Part shown: positions 23,198 through 35,682 of the stretch, in pieces
Layout of the letters: the number at the start of each line of letters is the position of its first letter
Position numbering within the stretch: position 1 is the first letter of the stretch
Assembly (NCBI GenBank): GCA_020740775.1
Contig: JAHEWK010000012.1
Location: forward strand, 1,674,001 to 1,738,000
Direction: 5' to 3'
Length of the DNA stretch: 64,000 nt
From: Ilyonectria destructans
Lineage: Eukaryota; Ascomycota; Sordariomycetes; Hypocreales; Nectriaceae
Position numbers and translations under genes: made by a program
Notes under the pieces: generated by a model
The model's database searches: none
Seen by the model: only the letters and a program-made list of their open reading frames with translations
Told to the model about the DNA's origin: nothing

Positions 23198-24223
23198 TGT
23201 GATTTGACTTTCAAAGATGTTTGGATTTCTGTCTGTGCTGATTCAATTTCGGTGTCCAACATCTCTTATTTATGTGCCCAACGGCGCTGTTCATTTCCAA
23301 GTTGTTGAAAAGTAGCAGCCACATCCAGACCTCTGTGGATGAGCTTGCCAAGAAACTAAACAATTGAATCATATGAGGGATATCCTGATGATTCCAAGAA
23401 GGCCCGAGCGGAAGTAAACCGGATATCGGCATGTGACCTCGTTCGTAAGTAAAGGTTTAGCTCATCAGTGTGTTTCCGGCCCTTTTCCAACACAGCGGAA
23501 ACTGCATCGCATGAGAGCCTGCTTAGAAGAGTAAAACTAAAGCGAAAGGCGTTCTATTTGCTGGGACATGCTTAATTTTCGGATCATGCGGACGAACACT
23601 GCGTGATACTTCGGGCCGTTTCCATGGTTTCGACACTTCCCCGCACTCCGAGAACGAGATATCGTAGCAATCACTCCACCAAACAAGCTCTTTATGGAGA
23701 AAACCGTATAGTCTGGGGTAGCGGATGATCAGACAGACACACCCCAGTACATACGCAAAGGGATAATTCCGCTGCGCGCTATCGATTGCCGAAAAGTCGG
23801 ACCGATCTCCACAACCAGAATACTCGTAAAGAGTCAGGTGCACCTATGAATACGCGTATTTCGTTCTGTCGGGATATCTCTTACCGAGTAATGGACCACG
23901 ATGCAACGTGGGGCTTTGGGCTAGCAAGGATTAGACTTGTGGTTGGGGATATGAACGGCTGGGCTTGAGCAAGTTGCCTGGGTCTCTTAGCCCGAGATGC
24001 GAGCTATCCGTTGAACCAGTGTATTTCAGTTGCTGAGCTGACTCGCATGGTAACGGAGTCGAGGGACGCATTCATTGTAATTTCTCATTCGGATGGAGAT
24101 AGGACAAGACGATACGATGGGAAGAAAACTCAGATCGAAGGTACGTTGAGCCGTTATCACGCCTGGAGTGATGCGTAGACTAGACTGCATATCCATCAAG
24201 CCGTATGATAATCTCCAGTGTAT
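23198..24223. other. Intergenic, no gene seen
   Basis: It contains the GH3 promoter side. A 106-aa minus frame at 23523-23843 has no recognisable feature. Confidence 0.5.
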
Positions 24224-24439
24224 TCACTCTTTCCTGCGTACTCTATCTGCTAGTCTTAACATCCATCCTGTCTCTAGCTCGGCGTAATTCCGGAGGGTAA
24301 TGAATACCATCACCCTTTCGTTAGGCTGCATGTAACTAAGCCCATCCGAATGCAGCCATCTCGCTTTCACTCTAGCACTATCCCTGCAGAGTAGTAGTTC
24401 GAATTCCTCATCATTACGCGAGTAAGCGATGACATTCAT
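24224..24439 (-). pseudogene. Coding-like fragment, unknown family
   Basis: A 71-residue frame with coding-like composition (RVKARWLHSDGLSYMQPNER, VMVFITLRNYAELETGWMLR). It ends in a stop at 24224 and has no usable upstream exon. It lies just downstream of the NLR remnant and may be part of the same decayed locus or of a neighbour. Family not recognised. Confidence 0.35.
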
Positions 24440-24503
24440 ATGCTACTTATCGGTCGTGTGAAAGTTGGCCATTTTTGGGGATAAGGCTGCAGTTAGTGCT
24501 ACT

Positions 24504-25500
24504 TCAATTGATGATCTTGGACTCTTCCGGAAGTACATAGCCCTTCTTGCAGCGTCTGAGGCGTAATCGGTTTTCAGAGGCTAGCTGGGAGATTGTCAGA
24601 GGGTCGCAGTTTATTAAGAGCAGTGACCTCCATCCTCCTTTTGGCATGTGGTCGTTGAAGTGGTCAATCTGGTCTGCGTTGTCAAAAATGAGCAACCATC
24701 TGGCAAGAGTCTTGACGATTCCCTCTCGATTCGGTTCGCAATCTGGCAGCAAGCGCATCTGGGGCTCCTCCAGCCACCCCATGACTGCCCGGCGACTGAC
24801 AACCAACTCCGTCTATGATGAATTCCTTATCAGGTTAAGGTGCTTCGTCCCTTCCGATGAAGTTTGGGTTTTGTTCGTGCGGCTTCCGGAATTAACTAGG
24901 AAGTAGCGGGTGGGATGAGTCCTCGCCGTTGAGCATATCAACGTCTGGTATCATCTCGTAGCTGGAAGAGTCCTGGATCTCACTCTGCTGCCCTGGAAGT
25001 AGGCGTGGGCGACCTGTCGTCGTCGGTGGCGCCAAACAGCGTCGTGCCACCTTCCAAATCTGGTACTGACCCTCATCTTCATCTACCTGGCAGGATGGCT
25101 GGCTTTCCCAAGCATAGAGAGCGGGTTCTGAGTCGTGCTGTTGTTAGTTTCGGGAGCTATCATGAATCAGGAGCTCAATTGATCTTAGTGGGTAGCTACC
25201 ATGGACGATAGCGAAGGAGGAGCAGTCCTCGCATTTTTTATGAGACCGAAGATGCTTTGCCAGCTCTCCGACGTCAGTGCCATCTTGAGCATCCCCGAAT
25301 AGTCTGTATCCATAATCGCCAGCTCCTTTCAAGCCAGGAGCGTTTCTGCCAGCTGTTAACCGAGAAGCTTGGCCAAGACTCCCGATGGCGCTGAGTGGGA
25401 TGAGACACCCCGATGAACACGATACCTTGGAGGCAGCCTTTGATGTTGGCTTGCCGCTGGCTGTCCCCACGGCCGAGCAACAGCTTGATGGCTTATGACG
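24504..25500 (-). pseudogene. Decayed NLR (hydrolase/NB-ARC) remnant
   Basis: Pieces of a STAND protein survive in order on the minus strand. Near 25440-25400 there is IVFIGVSHP, like the IVFLGTPH motif of hydrolase-type N-terminal domains. Near 24860 NPNFIGRDE resembles the linker before an NB-ARC domain. At 24800-24560 an NB-ARC core reads LARWLLIFDNADQIDHFNDH, then MPKGGWRSLLLINCDPLTIS. The P-loop (GxGGxGKT) that should lie between linker and Walker B is absent, and the pieces are in different frames with stops. This is a relic, not a gene. Intact relatives occur at 29576-32737 and 41392-44920. Confidence 0.6.
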
Positions 25501-27562
25501 AGTTTGTATCAGTGTTGTTCGAGGTAGCGTTCACGAACACGTACCCTCTTTAGGATCACACCGCTGAGTCCGATACCTATGAGCAGGATGGAACGCAGCC
25601 GGCAGAGGATCTGACATGGGAGTTTGAGATGTGGTGATGATTGGTCTCCCCCATCGAAGGGGAGAGCAGAGATAACAATACGTATTATGGGGACAACATA
25701 CCCCAGCGGGTTATGTCTCCTTCATAGCCTCGACGAGGAGAGGGCCTGCGTCTCAGAAAGCATCCCACACAGAACAGGCTGCTGGCTTTGTTCTGCACTC
25801 GAATTCAAACAACCGCGCTTTTTGACCGCTTTCTCTATGGGCGACACAAGTGCTTGGGATTCCGAGCTATTCTGCTCATAGTCTTGGGCAATGATAATGC
25901 TGTCATCAGAACTGGTATATCGTCAGCGAAGTGATTAGGACGTCAGTCCTGGTGGAACAAGGGTTGGGGACCACCAGAAGAAAGAGAGACAACGGTGCGT
26001 ACTCGATACTCGGCTCACTGATCTCTTGTGAAATTCTGCGCAACGAAATGGAACCAAAGACTGCGGACGTAGTGTCGTCATCATGGCTGAGGTTTGGGGA
26101 TGCCACTAACGCAAGCCCGAGGGTATTATAGAGAAGAGGCACAGGGCACAAGGTCATAATGGAGTTCGACGAGCATCGCGTCCCGGCCTACCCTATACCC
26201 CGCATAGGATAAGCCGGATCGTCACATTTTTATTCTCAGCCTATATCTAGAGGCAATAGACACCTTCTACTGCAGCCTCCAGCCGCAACTGTCTTAATTG
26301 AGTCTAAAAGACAAGCTTGAGGCAAAGCAACAGGTCCAATCACCCCCCTGGTTTTCCCATTTTACTTGATGTAAGAGTTGTTCAGCCAATTAGGATTTCT
26401 TTCGCCGAAATTCATACGCTGAATTATGCGAAATTTAAAAGCCGCTCCTTGCTAACAAATTGTTAAGCCTTTTTCCACCTAGAGCACACGTTAGACAATA
26501 ATAATTTGGACGGGAGGTACCGTGGCGGTGTGTAGTCATGTGCAGATATAAGTGGGAATTAGAGGACGTGAGAAATAAAACCCGTGTGGCGCTGGTATTA
26601 TCGCGGGGTGACTTTGCTATCTCAACTGGGTAACTGCATGGTAAAGATAACTGGTGACTCCATGGACTGTTGGATGGTCAGCTGCGGGCTAACGGATACC
26701 GGTTTTAGGATGTACCGATGACTTCTCACCTTGCCAAGAAGACACATATTGTCTCAAGAAGCCAATACAATGCCAGGCCATCGGCCGCACGGCACATAAT
26801 CACCGCGTCTTGGCATTTACAACCAATCAATAGAAGCTACAAAGCGACCTCGTTGTGTGTCACCTTCCATACTTGAAGTTGCAGAAACATGGTGCGGCTG
26901 AAATTACAAAAGGTGATCAAGTGACAGAGGTTTTGGAAATTACAATTCTCTCGCCATCCGATTTGCTCGTTTCAGTAAATTGCTCCATCGGATGCGACCA
27001 CCCCCTCCCCCGCTTCCAATGTTATACCCAGTCGCTTGTCTTTGGCTTGCACATAACCCTACGTCACTACGCGTTGATTTACGCACAGAGCCGGGTTCCG
27101 TTTGTGTATAGGGCTCGGCTCAGAGCCCCATCGGTGCCCAAACCCCACGACTTCGCCCTGATTTCTTGGCAAGTACTGTAGGGTTGGATTAAATTTTGGG
27201 GTAAGCTTCAGGCGGTACAACCTGTGTCGGCCAGGTTCGCCTGACTTCGTATCATTATCAGATACTCGGAGGCCAGGTGTGTAACCTCAACAGCATACTA
27301 CTCGCAAAGAGGAGCTCCATACCTATGTCTTGTATCAATGTACATGTACGCCTGGTCCCTGCAACGATATTTACGGGAAATATTATCACCCCACAGTGGT
27401 GAGGTCGAACAAACTCCACCCAGTGCATCATGGTCCTGTATCTAACCAAGATGCTACATGGTTGGGGGAGGCACGCAGTGACATTATTCCGTTTTGCCAA
27501 TAGCAACCTGCATGCGGCATGGATGATGAGCCGCATGGGATGTACAGTACATAAGTTTTGGT
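25501..27562. other. Long intergenic region, no gene seen
   Basis: About 2 kb. Only short, unconvincing frames; part (26300-26480) is AT-rich. Nothing recognised. Confidence 0.5.
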
Positions 27563-29156
27563 ATGGCGGGGTATTACCTAGCTAAACTACTCAATCTACA
27601 CAAACAATTGTATACCACAGAAATGATGGGCTCTTCTGCTCTGGACCATGACTTCAACAATTTTTGGGGCCTCGTGTTGGGTACAACAGAGCTTCAACAT
27701 CGACCGATCGCTAACTCTCTAATGAGAGAGTACTGGGAAGATCCAGCCAAAGCTGAAAGAAACTACGGTAAAATATTGTCGCAGTACATAGACAAGTTTG
27801 AGTGAGTCTTTACACAAGCCGTCAAAATATTTGCTGGCAAAACTAACAAGCGATCTCAGAAACTTCTTCGACGGAACGTTGCCAATATCCTTCCACGGCC
27901 ACGTAACCGATGCTCTATGTCCAGTCACTGCAATGGGTATGCTTATACGATTGGCTATTTTCTCCAAATGCGATGGGCCTGAATCTATTCACGCGCCTAG
28001 CTCGTTGAGTAGAGTAGAGCTAGCATCATTGCTGGGCTTCACCGAGCTACATTTGGAAAACCCGAGGTGGGCGCTTGTTGAGGGCTGCTATGCAGCCGGC
28101 TTCGGTTCTGTGGTAAGCCTCGTCAAAAAGCACCTCTGATATACTTGATGGAGGGCTTGTTGCTGAATAATGATAATTTAGGCTAACCTCAGTGCTCACT
28201 CACCGTTTCGTGACCATGCTACAGGTAACTTGGGAATCAGAGTCAAGCTCGTTGGTCAGTCAACAGCCGATATTTCTGTGTTCCTTTCCCAGGCTAAGCG
28301 GCAGGGCTGCATCGGCGTCGTCGTGGAAATGGTGAGCAATCAGCGCAATGGACGAATAATGACCCCCGACGAGTTTCACAACCTGAGTGAAGCATGTCGA
28401 GAGAGTGGTCTGATCCTGGCCGTTGACGAGTCCATGACGGCCATGAGGTGCGGCGCACCATTCGCGCACCAAAGATCAGAGTACAAGGACAGCAAGCCAG
28501 ACCTCGTCTTCTTTGGGAAAGCCTTGGGTGCTCAGGGGATCGCTATCAACTTCGACGGACCGTGGATGAGTCGACTGGGCATCGAGACACGGCTGAAGAA
28601 AGCGCAGGCCGTATGTGACTGGCAAGCTGTCGTAACACAGGCCCTGCATTTGCCCGTGGTCATCGATGCTCTTGGTGTGTTAGAGATGGCTACGGCTGGC
28701 GACTGGGTCGGCCGAGCAAGGATAATTGGGCAGCATTTAAGACAAATTGTTCTCGATAGAGCACACTCCATGAAGGCAGATGGGGGCGAGGATGAGATTG
28801 AGCTTTTGGGTGGCCTTGAGAGTTTTATCTTCGTCCGGAAGAAGATCGCAGCCTCCTTTCTCGTCATGGGTGCCTTGACTGCAGGCTCAAGCGTGGACTG
28901 GGTACGATGGCTTCCACGGATGGACCGCCACTTGACAGACAAATCCGCTGTTGAGTTTATCATGTCGGGTGACGGAAAGAAACGGGCGGAGGCATCGGAA
29001 TGCTTGGAGATGGAAGGATCGCGGCCTCAGTGGTGTTTCTACTGTGGGACTTGGGCGCGAGGAACGGAGTATCCTTGGTGCAAGACGTGTTGTATCGATG
29101 CCTGCGATTCTGCTGAGTGTGTACGCCAATTGCTGGCTCACAAGTGTCTAGGCTGA
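27563..29156 (+). CDS. Class III aminotransferase-like protein with Cys-rich tail
   Basis: Three exons (27563-27801, 27860-28112, 28182-29156) give 488 aa with all phases closed. The middle resembles the PLP-binding half of class III aminotransferases: IGVVVEMVSNQRNGRIMTPD, AVDESMTAMRCGAPFAHQ (the cofactor Asp region) and KPDLVFFGKALGAQGIAINF, where the Lys would form the Schiff base. The N-terminal third (WGLVLGTTELQHRPIANSLM, SFHGHVTDALCPVTAMGM) does not show the usual phosphate-binding GSEAxExA motif. The last 45 residues are Cys-rich (WCFYCGTW, WCKTCCIDACDSAEC, HKC) and could bind zinc. The start may instead be the Met codons at 27623. Enzyme activity and substrate are uncertain. It lies upstream of, and convergent with, the NB-ARC/TPR gene. 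Confidence 0.7.
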
Positions 29157-29575
29157 TAGACGGCGAGGGGGTTTAACATTGAAATGTGCATGGCAGGAAT
29201 ATTGAATCTTTATTTAGCATTAGCCACCGTAACGCATCCTTCCAAAAATTGACGATACATTGTCACCGCACCAGGTTCAGCTATTAACACATACCAACCA
29301 AGCTCCTAGAAAGTGGAACAACTACCTGCTGGCAGCCCGGGTTTCTAGACTAGATAGTGGGAGGTTAAATTGAGCAGAGCATGCAATAAATCACCCGATG
29401 AAGTCTATTTCGTCAGGTGGGTTCTGCCTTCATTCCATGTCGTTTCCTTCGAGTACGCAACCTGCCATGCCAAGACCCATGACTATTCTAGCTTCTACTC
29501 CCACACCGCGTCAACCCAAGTGCCACAGTATGGACATGGATTCCAATTACAATCATCTTTAGTGCTACACTTGCG
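29157..29575. other. Intergenic between convergent genes
   Basis: A 3'-to-3' spacer; no gene seen. Confidence 0.5.
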
Positions 29576-32500
29576 CTACTTTATCTCCCCTACCCAAAGC
29601 TTCCCGTATTTGCTCAGTCGCGTGCATTTAACAGGCACGACATGGTCAAAGAGCACTGAGTCGTGGGTCGTATCCGACACTTCGATGACGAAGAGGCTGC
29701 GCCACTGATCCAGCAGCCTAAAAGCTTCTTTCCGATGCTTCTGAGCTTCCTCCTTGTTTCCGAGATCCATCTGCACTTCGGACAGAGCATATAGGCACCG
29801 GGCCTTGCACTCGTCAGGATAAGGGTCGCGAACGTCGTTTTCGAGTGACTGGAGGAACATCTTTTCGGCGTCGGGAAGGCGGCCGGCGCGGTGGAATAAT
29901 ATCCCTTGGATGTAGTACAAGTCTAGATTGAGCGGGTGATAGGGTCGGTAGAGGCTCTCTCGAATGGCGGCCACTTTGCCGGCGAGATCGATTGCTTCAT
30001 CGGTCTTGCCTGAGTTGGCGAGTAGTTCGATCATCATCAGTCGAAACTTCTGCACCGTGGCTAACCCCGATTCCTGGTCCTCTTCGATGATTTTCAAGGC
30101 CTTGTGCATGAGCTCCATGGCTTCTTTTGACCTTTTCTGCGCAAGTCGAACTACCGCCATATTCTTGATAGTCTCTGCGATCTCGAAAGACATGCCTTTT
30201 TCTGGCGACTTGCCGTTAATTTCGAGGCACTGGTATTTAATTTCGAGGGATTTCTCAAAATGACTTTCTGCAGCCTCATAGTCCTCACTTTCGAGGCACA
30301 TCCATCCCTTATCATTCCACGCGTTGGACAGGAGGAGCTGGTCCTCTTGGGAATGTGGAAGGGGAAGTTCGGCATTGTGCTCTTGGCGAAGCGCTAATAT
30401 GTTGTCAAAGATGGAGAGCGCACGGTGTAGCTCTGAGATGCCGATCGTGTTAAGAAGGGATCCGATGGCTACTCCAATGTTCGCTCGCAGGCGGCGTAGA
30501 TGCCTGTTCTCGTCCAAGAGGCAAATCTTTTCAGCCGTCTCCAAAATGGGAATGCCTTCCCAACCCAGGTTGCGGTCCCACATGTAGTAGCCCGCATCAC
30601 ATATGAGGTCTGCAAATTCAGCACTCCCTCGCATTTCAGGCTTGGAATCCACGTAGATGGTGTGGAGAGCGAGGACGTGTGGGAGATATCGCTCGTATGT
30701 CGCCCATCTGTGATTGACCGGGACGCCGATGGGAGACTGGACGGGGAAACACTTCCTGATTAGTTTCATGGCCCTCTCGAAAACCTTTTGTCTCGATTCT
30801 GGATCTTTGTCTAGGCGGAAAACCAAATTCTTCTGCAGGCTCCGGTGGATAGCCAACGCAGACCCAGAAGTATCGCCTTGTGGTCGCACCAAATGGCGAC
30901 TAAGGAGCTCGATCCGTATCTGGTCAAATCTGCACGGTGTTAGCTTCAATCCTCCTCAGATGGGTAGCATATTATTGGCAAAGTACATGATTGGGTCGCG
31001 GTCTGTTTCGCCGAGCAACATCTCTTCGGGGATCGAGTCTGGGTTGAGCATCGCCAGGACGTCCAAAAGCGACCGAGCCTCCTCTCCCAGGGCAGACAAG
31101 GCAAAGTCCCAGACGGTATCCAGTGTCCGGTCATACTGCGGGGTGGTGCTGGTTCGAGAGTCCATCAACCAGACGATGGAGGCACTCCGCCGTTCGCGAA
31201 ATTGTTCCAAGAAATAGGATAACGGGCGTCCCAACTGATCAATATATCCCGCCACGTGTGCTATGGCGATGGGCAGTCCCTCCAGTTCCTTGGAAATTGC
31301 TCTGGCGTTCTCCATGTCGTTTAGAAACACATTGCTTTGCTCATCTTTATGGTCCAGGTACCGCAGGAGAAGGTGGGCACCCTCCTCCTCTGTCATTGGC
31401 GTAAGGTGAATCGAGAAAGTTGACGAGTGCTTGAGGACTCGGTTTTGGGTCGTGACGATGACAGATCCATGGGGATAAGCCGGCCAGTATGTTTTGATGC
31501 TCGTAAAGTCTATCACGTTGTCGAAGATCAACAGCCAGTTGGTGTCTACCTAGGGGTCAGTAGCCAGCAAACAGAAACTCGCCCATGAAGGCTACTCACT
31601 CTTGGAAAGCCATTGCTGAGCTAGTGTGATGAGTTGCGTCTGATCCTGGATCTCAGAGTCCTTGGCAAGGTTCAAGACCTTTGCAATGCGACTGAACGAC
31701 CCAGCCAACTCCACGGCCGTCTCGGCTCGAAGCCAAAAGATGCAGCAGTCTGGTTTCGACAAGCGGTAAGCAAACTCGAGCCCCGTCTGCGTCTTGCCGA
31801 CACCGCCCATTCCATGTATGACACACGACCGGGTTCCGCAGCCGGGGTCTGGCTGGGCGGGATACAGGCCCTCTTCGATTTGCTGCAGAACGTGGTCGCG
31901 GCTGACGAAGGAGGCATTGCGGCCGAATGGCAATGTTGTCACCTTGCTGACTTCGACGCGGGAGCGCATGGTCTGGGTTATTTGTTTATGCATGCGGCTG
32001 GTTGCTTCGATGTGCGCGAAATTGACGTCCCGCTCGAAATTGGCCCTGCACTCCACCACCTTGGTCTTTGCGTCGTCAAATCGTCGCTTGACGTTACCGC
32101 TGCTTCGGGATACCACCCTCAGGATGTTGACTCAATCAGTCAGCGAGAGACAGTCGGAGTCGCGTATTGCGAGCTACTATACCTGCAGACCTCTTCTTCA
32201 AGTATGTTGCTGTGTCGATACATACCTGCACATAAACCTTGAGGATATCTCGAAGCGCTATGCGCAGTCGGGGGTGGTGGGGGAAGAGCGCGACGTAATC
32301 GCTACATCGCGGCAGGGTCCTTGTGAACTCCTCGAGGTAATAGGCGATGTGTGACAACACCTCGAGCGAATTATAGGCACTCTGCGAGACTATTAGTGGA
32401 ATGGCGACGGACACGGGCACGAGGAACCAACTTCTAACAAGAGCTGCGCGACTCCCCATCCCAAGGTAGGAAACGGGTTGGCTTCGCGAATGCTGTTAAA

Positions 32501-32737
32501 GGCGTGGGAGAAGGTGCTCAACCCCTCGACGGCCGGCCTGATGAACTTGAGCAGCTTGACGGGCCGTTTGGCCTCGTACTTGGCAAGGAGGTCTTCTAGG
32601 GACTGTTGGAACGTGTCATAGTTTAGCATCTCCCTCAGGCGTTTCTGGTCCTTGTCACGGAGCTTCTGCAACTTGTCTTCGAGGAGGTAGTTCCATAGTT
32701 CCTCAGAGACCTGCGGGACGGCCTCGGAAGAGTTCAT
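29576..32737 (-). CDS. NLR: DUF7708-like / NB-ARC / TPR protein
   Basis: A cytosolic STAND ATPase of about 975 aa, a class used by fungi in non-self recognition. Five exons: 32737-32432, 32381-32191, 32117-31600, 31545-30987, 30929-29576. The N-terminus resembles the DUF7708 region (FIRPAVEGLSTFSHAFNSIR, AYYLEEFTRTLPRCSDYVAL, ILKVYVQVCIDTATYLKKR). The NB-ARC domain has a P-loop (GMGGVGKT, about 268-275), Walker B (WLLIFDNV, about 342-349) and the ELEGLPIAIAHVAGYI (GLPL-type) motif. From about residue 590 there are TPR-type pairs such as NAWNDKGWMCLESEDYEAAE and GILFHRAGRLPDAEKMFLQS. The second intron is ambiguous: donor 32190/acceptor 32118 or donor 32182/acceptor 32131 both keep the frame and differ by 7 residues. 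ATG 32737 is the only Met before the first domain. The gene appears intact. Confidence 0.85.
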
Positions 32738-32770
32738 GGCGGCTGCGACGGTGGATGTGTATTGCTGCAA

Positions 32771-32774
32771 ACAC

Positions 32775-32806
<32 letters not shown>
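32771..32806. repeat. (CAGA)n-like microsatellite
   Basis: ACACACAGACAGACAGACAA followed by ACAGACAGACAGACAGG, just upstream of the NLR start codon, probably in its 5' UTR or promoter. Confidence 0.8.
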
Positions 32807-33695
32807 GTCAACCAGTACAGGGCCGCTCGCTGAGTACGAGGCGCCACCGCCGTATATACTGCAGCGCCGTAGACGCCCGCATCTCCTGTCTCAACCGCCC
32901 CGTGAAGGATTTGCAGCGCGGTAAGCCGTGATTGACCACAGTCAGATCCTTGCACCCCATTGTCCGCATTGGGGAAGCGACTGGCGAGCGTTGGACGATG
33001 GCCAAATGCAGTTTGTGAGAAGAGCAAAGTACAGGCTCTACGTACTGTACATGTCTGAAAAGCTCGGGTCCGGGGCTGATCAATCCGTGGCTTGCTCGGT
33101 CTCCGTTTGCGGGAGGATTCTTGGATGATATGATTGGTATCCTGGAGAGTGCGGCGACATTTTCCGCTTCAACCAGCGGCTGGAAGTCCTCATTCGCCAG
33201 TCGGCCGGCCCCATTCGCCAGTCTGCCAGCCTCAATGTATCAGATGTTGGGCGTCGTATGACAAGTATGCAATTCCTCTTGTTGCGACCCCCCGGGGCGG
33301 ACTTTCAACCCGGCTCGCCTTTTTCGTACATGATTCACATGTACGCTCGAGCATTCACAAACGAGGCTGCGAATATGCACATAAGCCGGGCGGAAGAGAA
33401 GTGCAGCACATCACATCACTCTGCATAGAGTCACAATCGTGCAGAAGGAAACGGGCCCGGTCTCTCAGAGCTCGAGTGCCCCGCTTTCCGATGGCAGAGC
33501 CTCAGAGCCTCACTTTTCTGGGTCTCCCGGAGGCCCCACTCAACCTGCTCAAGTCGCCGCACTCTTACAGCATCGTCCCATCCACTCCTCCACAACACTC
33601 CTCCACAACACCATCTTCGCAATCCTGCACAGCTTGTACCAATCCATTCCTCGATACAGCATCTTCTTCACCCACCAAAGCACCAAAACACCACA
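32807..33695. other. Divergent intergenic region between NLR and SDR
   Basis: The shared upstream region of two divergent genes. The last 130 bp before the SDR start are rich in CACTCCTCCACAACA-type pyrimidine/CA runs, as in 5' UTRs. No gene seen. Confidence 0.5.
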
Positions 33696-34536
33696 ATGTC
33701 CAAGACCATTCTCATCGTTGGCGCCAACCGCGGCCTTGGCCTGCAGTTTGCCCTGCAGTACCAGGCCAAGGGCTTCAACGTTTACGGCACGTACCGCAAG
33801 GAATCCGTCGATGAGGCCAAGGAGGTGCGTAATCCGCGAATGGCTCAACGCATTCATCTAATTTATTCTACGCAGTTGCTCGACTCTGGAGTCAAGACCA
33901 TCACCCTCGACCTGGCAGACGAGACCTCCATCAAGGATGCCTCCAAATCCTTCGGCGATCAACCCCTCGACTTCTTGATCAACTGCGCAGGCAAGTTTCA
34001 ACACTCGTCGGACAGCACCGCCATCGCTAACTGAATGGCAGCCGCTGGCAACGGCAGCCCCAAGTGGATTGACACTACCACCGACGAGTTTATGCAGAGG
34101 TTCCGCATCAGCGCCGTGGGACCTTACTTGACCACGAAAGCTTTCCATGCTCAGTTGAAAAAGAGCCCATCTCCGTTCGTCATCAACATTTCGAGCAAGT
34201 CCGGGTCCATTGGCGGTACGTTGCTCCAAAGAGGTCGGGGAGAATCGCTTCGCTGACAGGATGCTACCAGAAAACGAGACTGGGGGAAACCTCAGCTACC
34301 GCACAGCCAAGGCGGCTCTCAACATGATCACGGTGGACCTTGCCCGCGAGCTTGCCCCGGACAACATATCTCTCGTGGCAATGAGTCCCGGCTGGGTCCA
34401 AACCAAGATGTCCAACTGGACTGGGCCGACGCAGTCTCCCGAAGCCGTGACCCTCATGATCCAGGTGATTGACGGCCTGCAGCCCAGCGACACGGCCACT
34501 TTCTATCACAGAGACGGATCTCAGCTTAAGTGGTAA
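33696..34536 (+). CDS. Short-chain dehydrogenase/reductase
   Basis: An NAD(P)-dependent oxidoreductase of 227 aa from four exons (33696-33824, 33876-33990, 34042-34215, 34271-34536). The nucleotide motif is GANRGLGLQFA at residues 8-18, the NAG-like site is DFLINCA, and the catalytic Y-x-x-x-K is SYRTAKAALN. PGWVQTKM follows, as in C-factor-like SDRs. Intron 2 starts GCAAGT and is a GC-AG intron: reading a GT donor two codons later breaks the frame, while GC-AG gives NCAAAGNGSPKW and closes all phases. It is cytosolic by absence of a leader. Its stop is 44 bp from the stop of the convergent AsaB-like gene. Confidence 0.88.
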
Positions 34537-34580
34537 AATTGAAGAGTACATGCAGATTTATGGATTAAACACGGGTGCCA

Positions 34581-35682
34581 TCACATTCCCGCTGAGTGCG
34601 TGAAGACAAGAGCACGGATCTCAAAGCTCTCCCGCGGTGGTGTCCCCTCACAGATGTCGGTATGGCGGAATGCAACATGAGGACAATCTTTTTGGACGCA
34701 TTAGCAGAAGTTTCCATACGTGTGCCATGATAGTCCGCTTACGCTTCGCCACGCCATCGAGAGAGTCATACATCTTAAAAATGAAGCATTCTTCTTTCGT
34801 TTGGTTGCTGAGATAGTGCCATTGGAACCCAGGCCGGTACATCAGGTTGCTCGTCTGACCTATGTAGGCTTTCTTGATGTGATCTGTAGGCAGAAGATCA
34901 CTGTCCTTCACCGACGTACCATCGCACATGGCTAGGGGGCAGTCTTGGACAGGGTATTCACAGGTGGGCCGCCAGACACTAACAATCATGGTCAGAGAGC
35001 TACCATGGACCAGTGACGAAATCGTGACTCACTTCAGCGCCCGAACTCTGCCTTTCAGGAGCACATCTGCCCTTTCTCCCATGTGTGATCGGACGCGCTT
35101 GATGACTCCAAGCGGAGAGAGGTCTGCATGAGGAATCAGGGCTCTGACATTGATGCCGCTACAACTCCCCCGCGACAGGCTTACCGATGTGAGCATTCCC
35201 GACGGGCAGTAAGTACTGGCTCAAGTCGTCAAGATCCACCTGGGAAATCCCCTCTTTCTGGAATGGAACATTCTTGCGCGGCTGTATGATGGTAGTTAGT
35301 GGCAGCAACAACAGTAAGGTAGATTGCACCGACGTACCCTCCAATCGTAGAAGAACACCTCATCCACGCCTTCCAACTCTTTCTTCAACAGGCGCTCCAT
35401 TTCTGCGTAGTATTGTGTCTCTATGACATCCTTGTTGGTCCAGTCCTTGACTGCCGTTTCCTGGCGGCAGACCTGGAAACCGTGGGAGTCAGCCGTGAAA
35501 TTAGTCTGCCTGCCACGCATGTCATGAATGGTTTCTGGCACTGGCGCTGGACCAAACTCGAGATTGGTTTTCTTGTAGTCGCCAGAGAAATGGCTGAGAA
35601 TCTGATATGGGACTTCTCTCTCGTAGATGGGGAGCCATTTGGCGTAGTTGATGGTGACGGTTTCGTCTCGGGGGCTTGACAT
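34581..35682 (-). CDS. AsaB/CmcJ-like oxygenase (hydroxylase/desaturase family)
   Basis: A 291-aa protein of the family that includes fungal AsaB-like hydroxylase/desaturases and the cephamycin CmcJ subunit, often found in secondary-metabolite loci. Five exons: 35682-35338, 35281-35185, 35123-35033, 34978-34743, 34687-34581. Features in order: an N-terminal YEREVPYQILSHF block, HGFQVCRQETAVKDW, VFFYDWR, then NAHIDLSP with an H-x-D pair that fits an iron ligand site, NVWRPTCEYPVQDCPLAMCD, LMYRPGFQWHYLSNQTKEEC and a C-terminal PHVAFRH plus PPRESFEIRALVF. The H-x-D...H arrangement matches 2-oxoglutarate-type oxygenases by inference. Without the last intron (34742-34688) the conserved C-terminus is lost. 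Convergent with the SDR. Confidence 0.85.

Noticed and set aside
23975..24030. tRNA-like stretch near the GH3 promoter side
   Set aside because: No cloverleaf with A and B boxes could be formed by eye.
32719..33027. Frames upstream of the NB-ARC/TPR start codon
   Set aside because: They run through the CAGA microsatellite and lack an ATG in frame with the NLR other than 32737.
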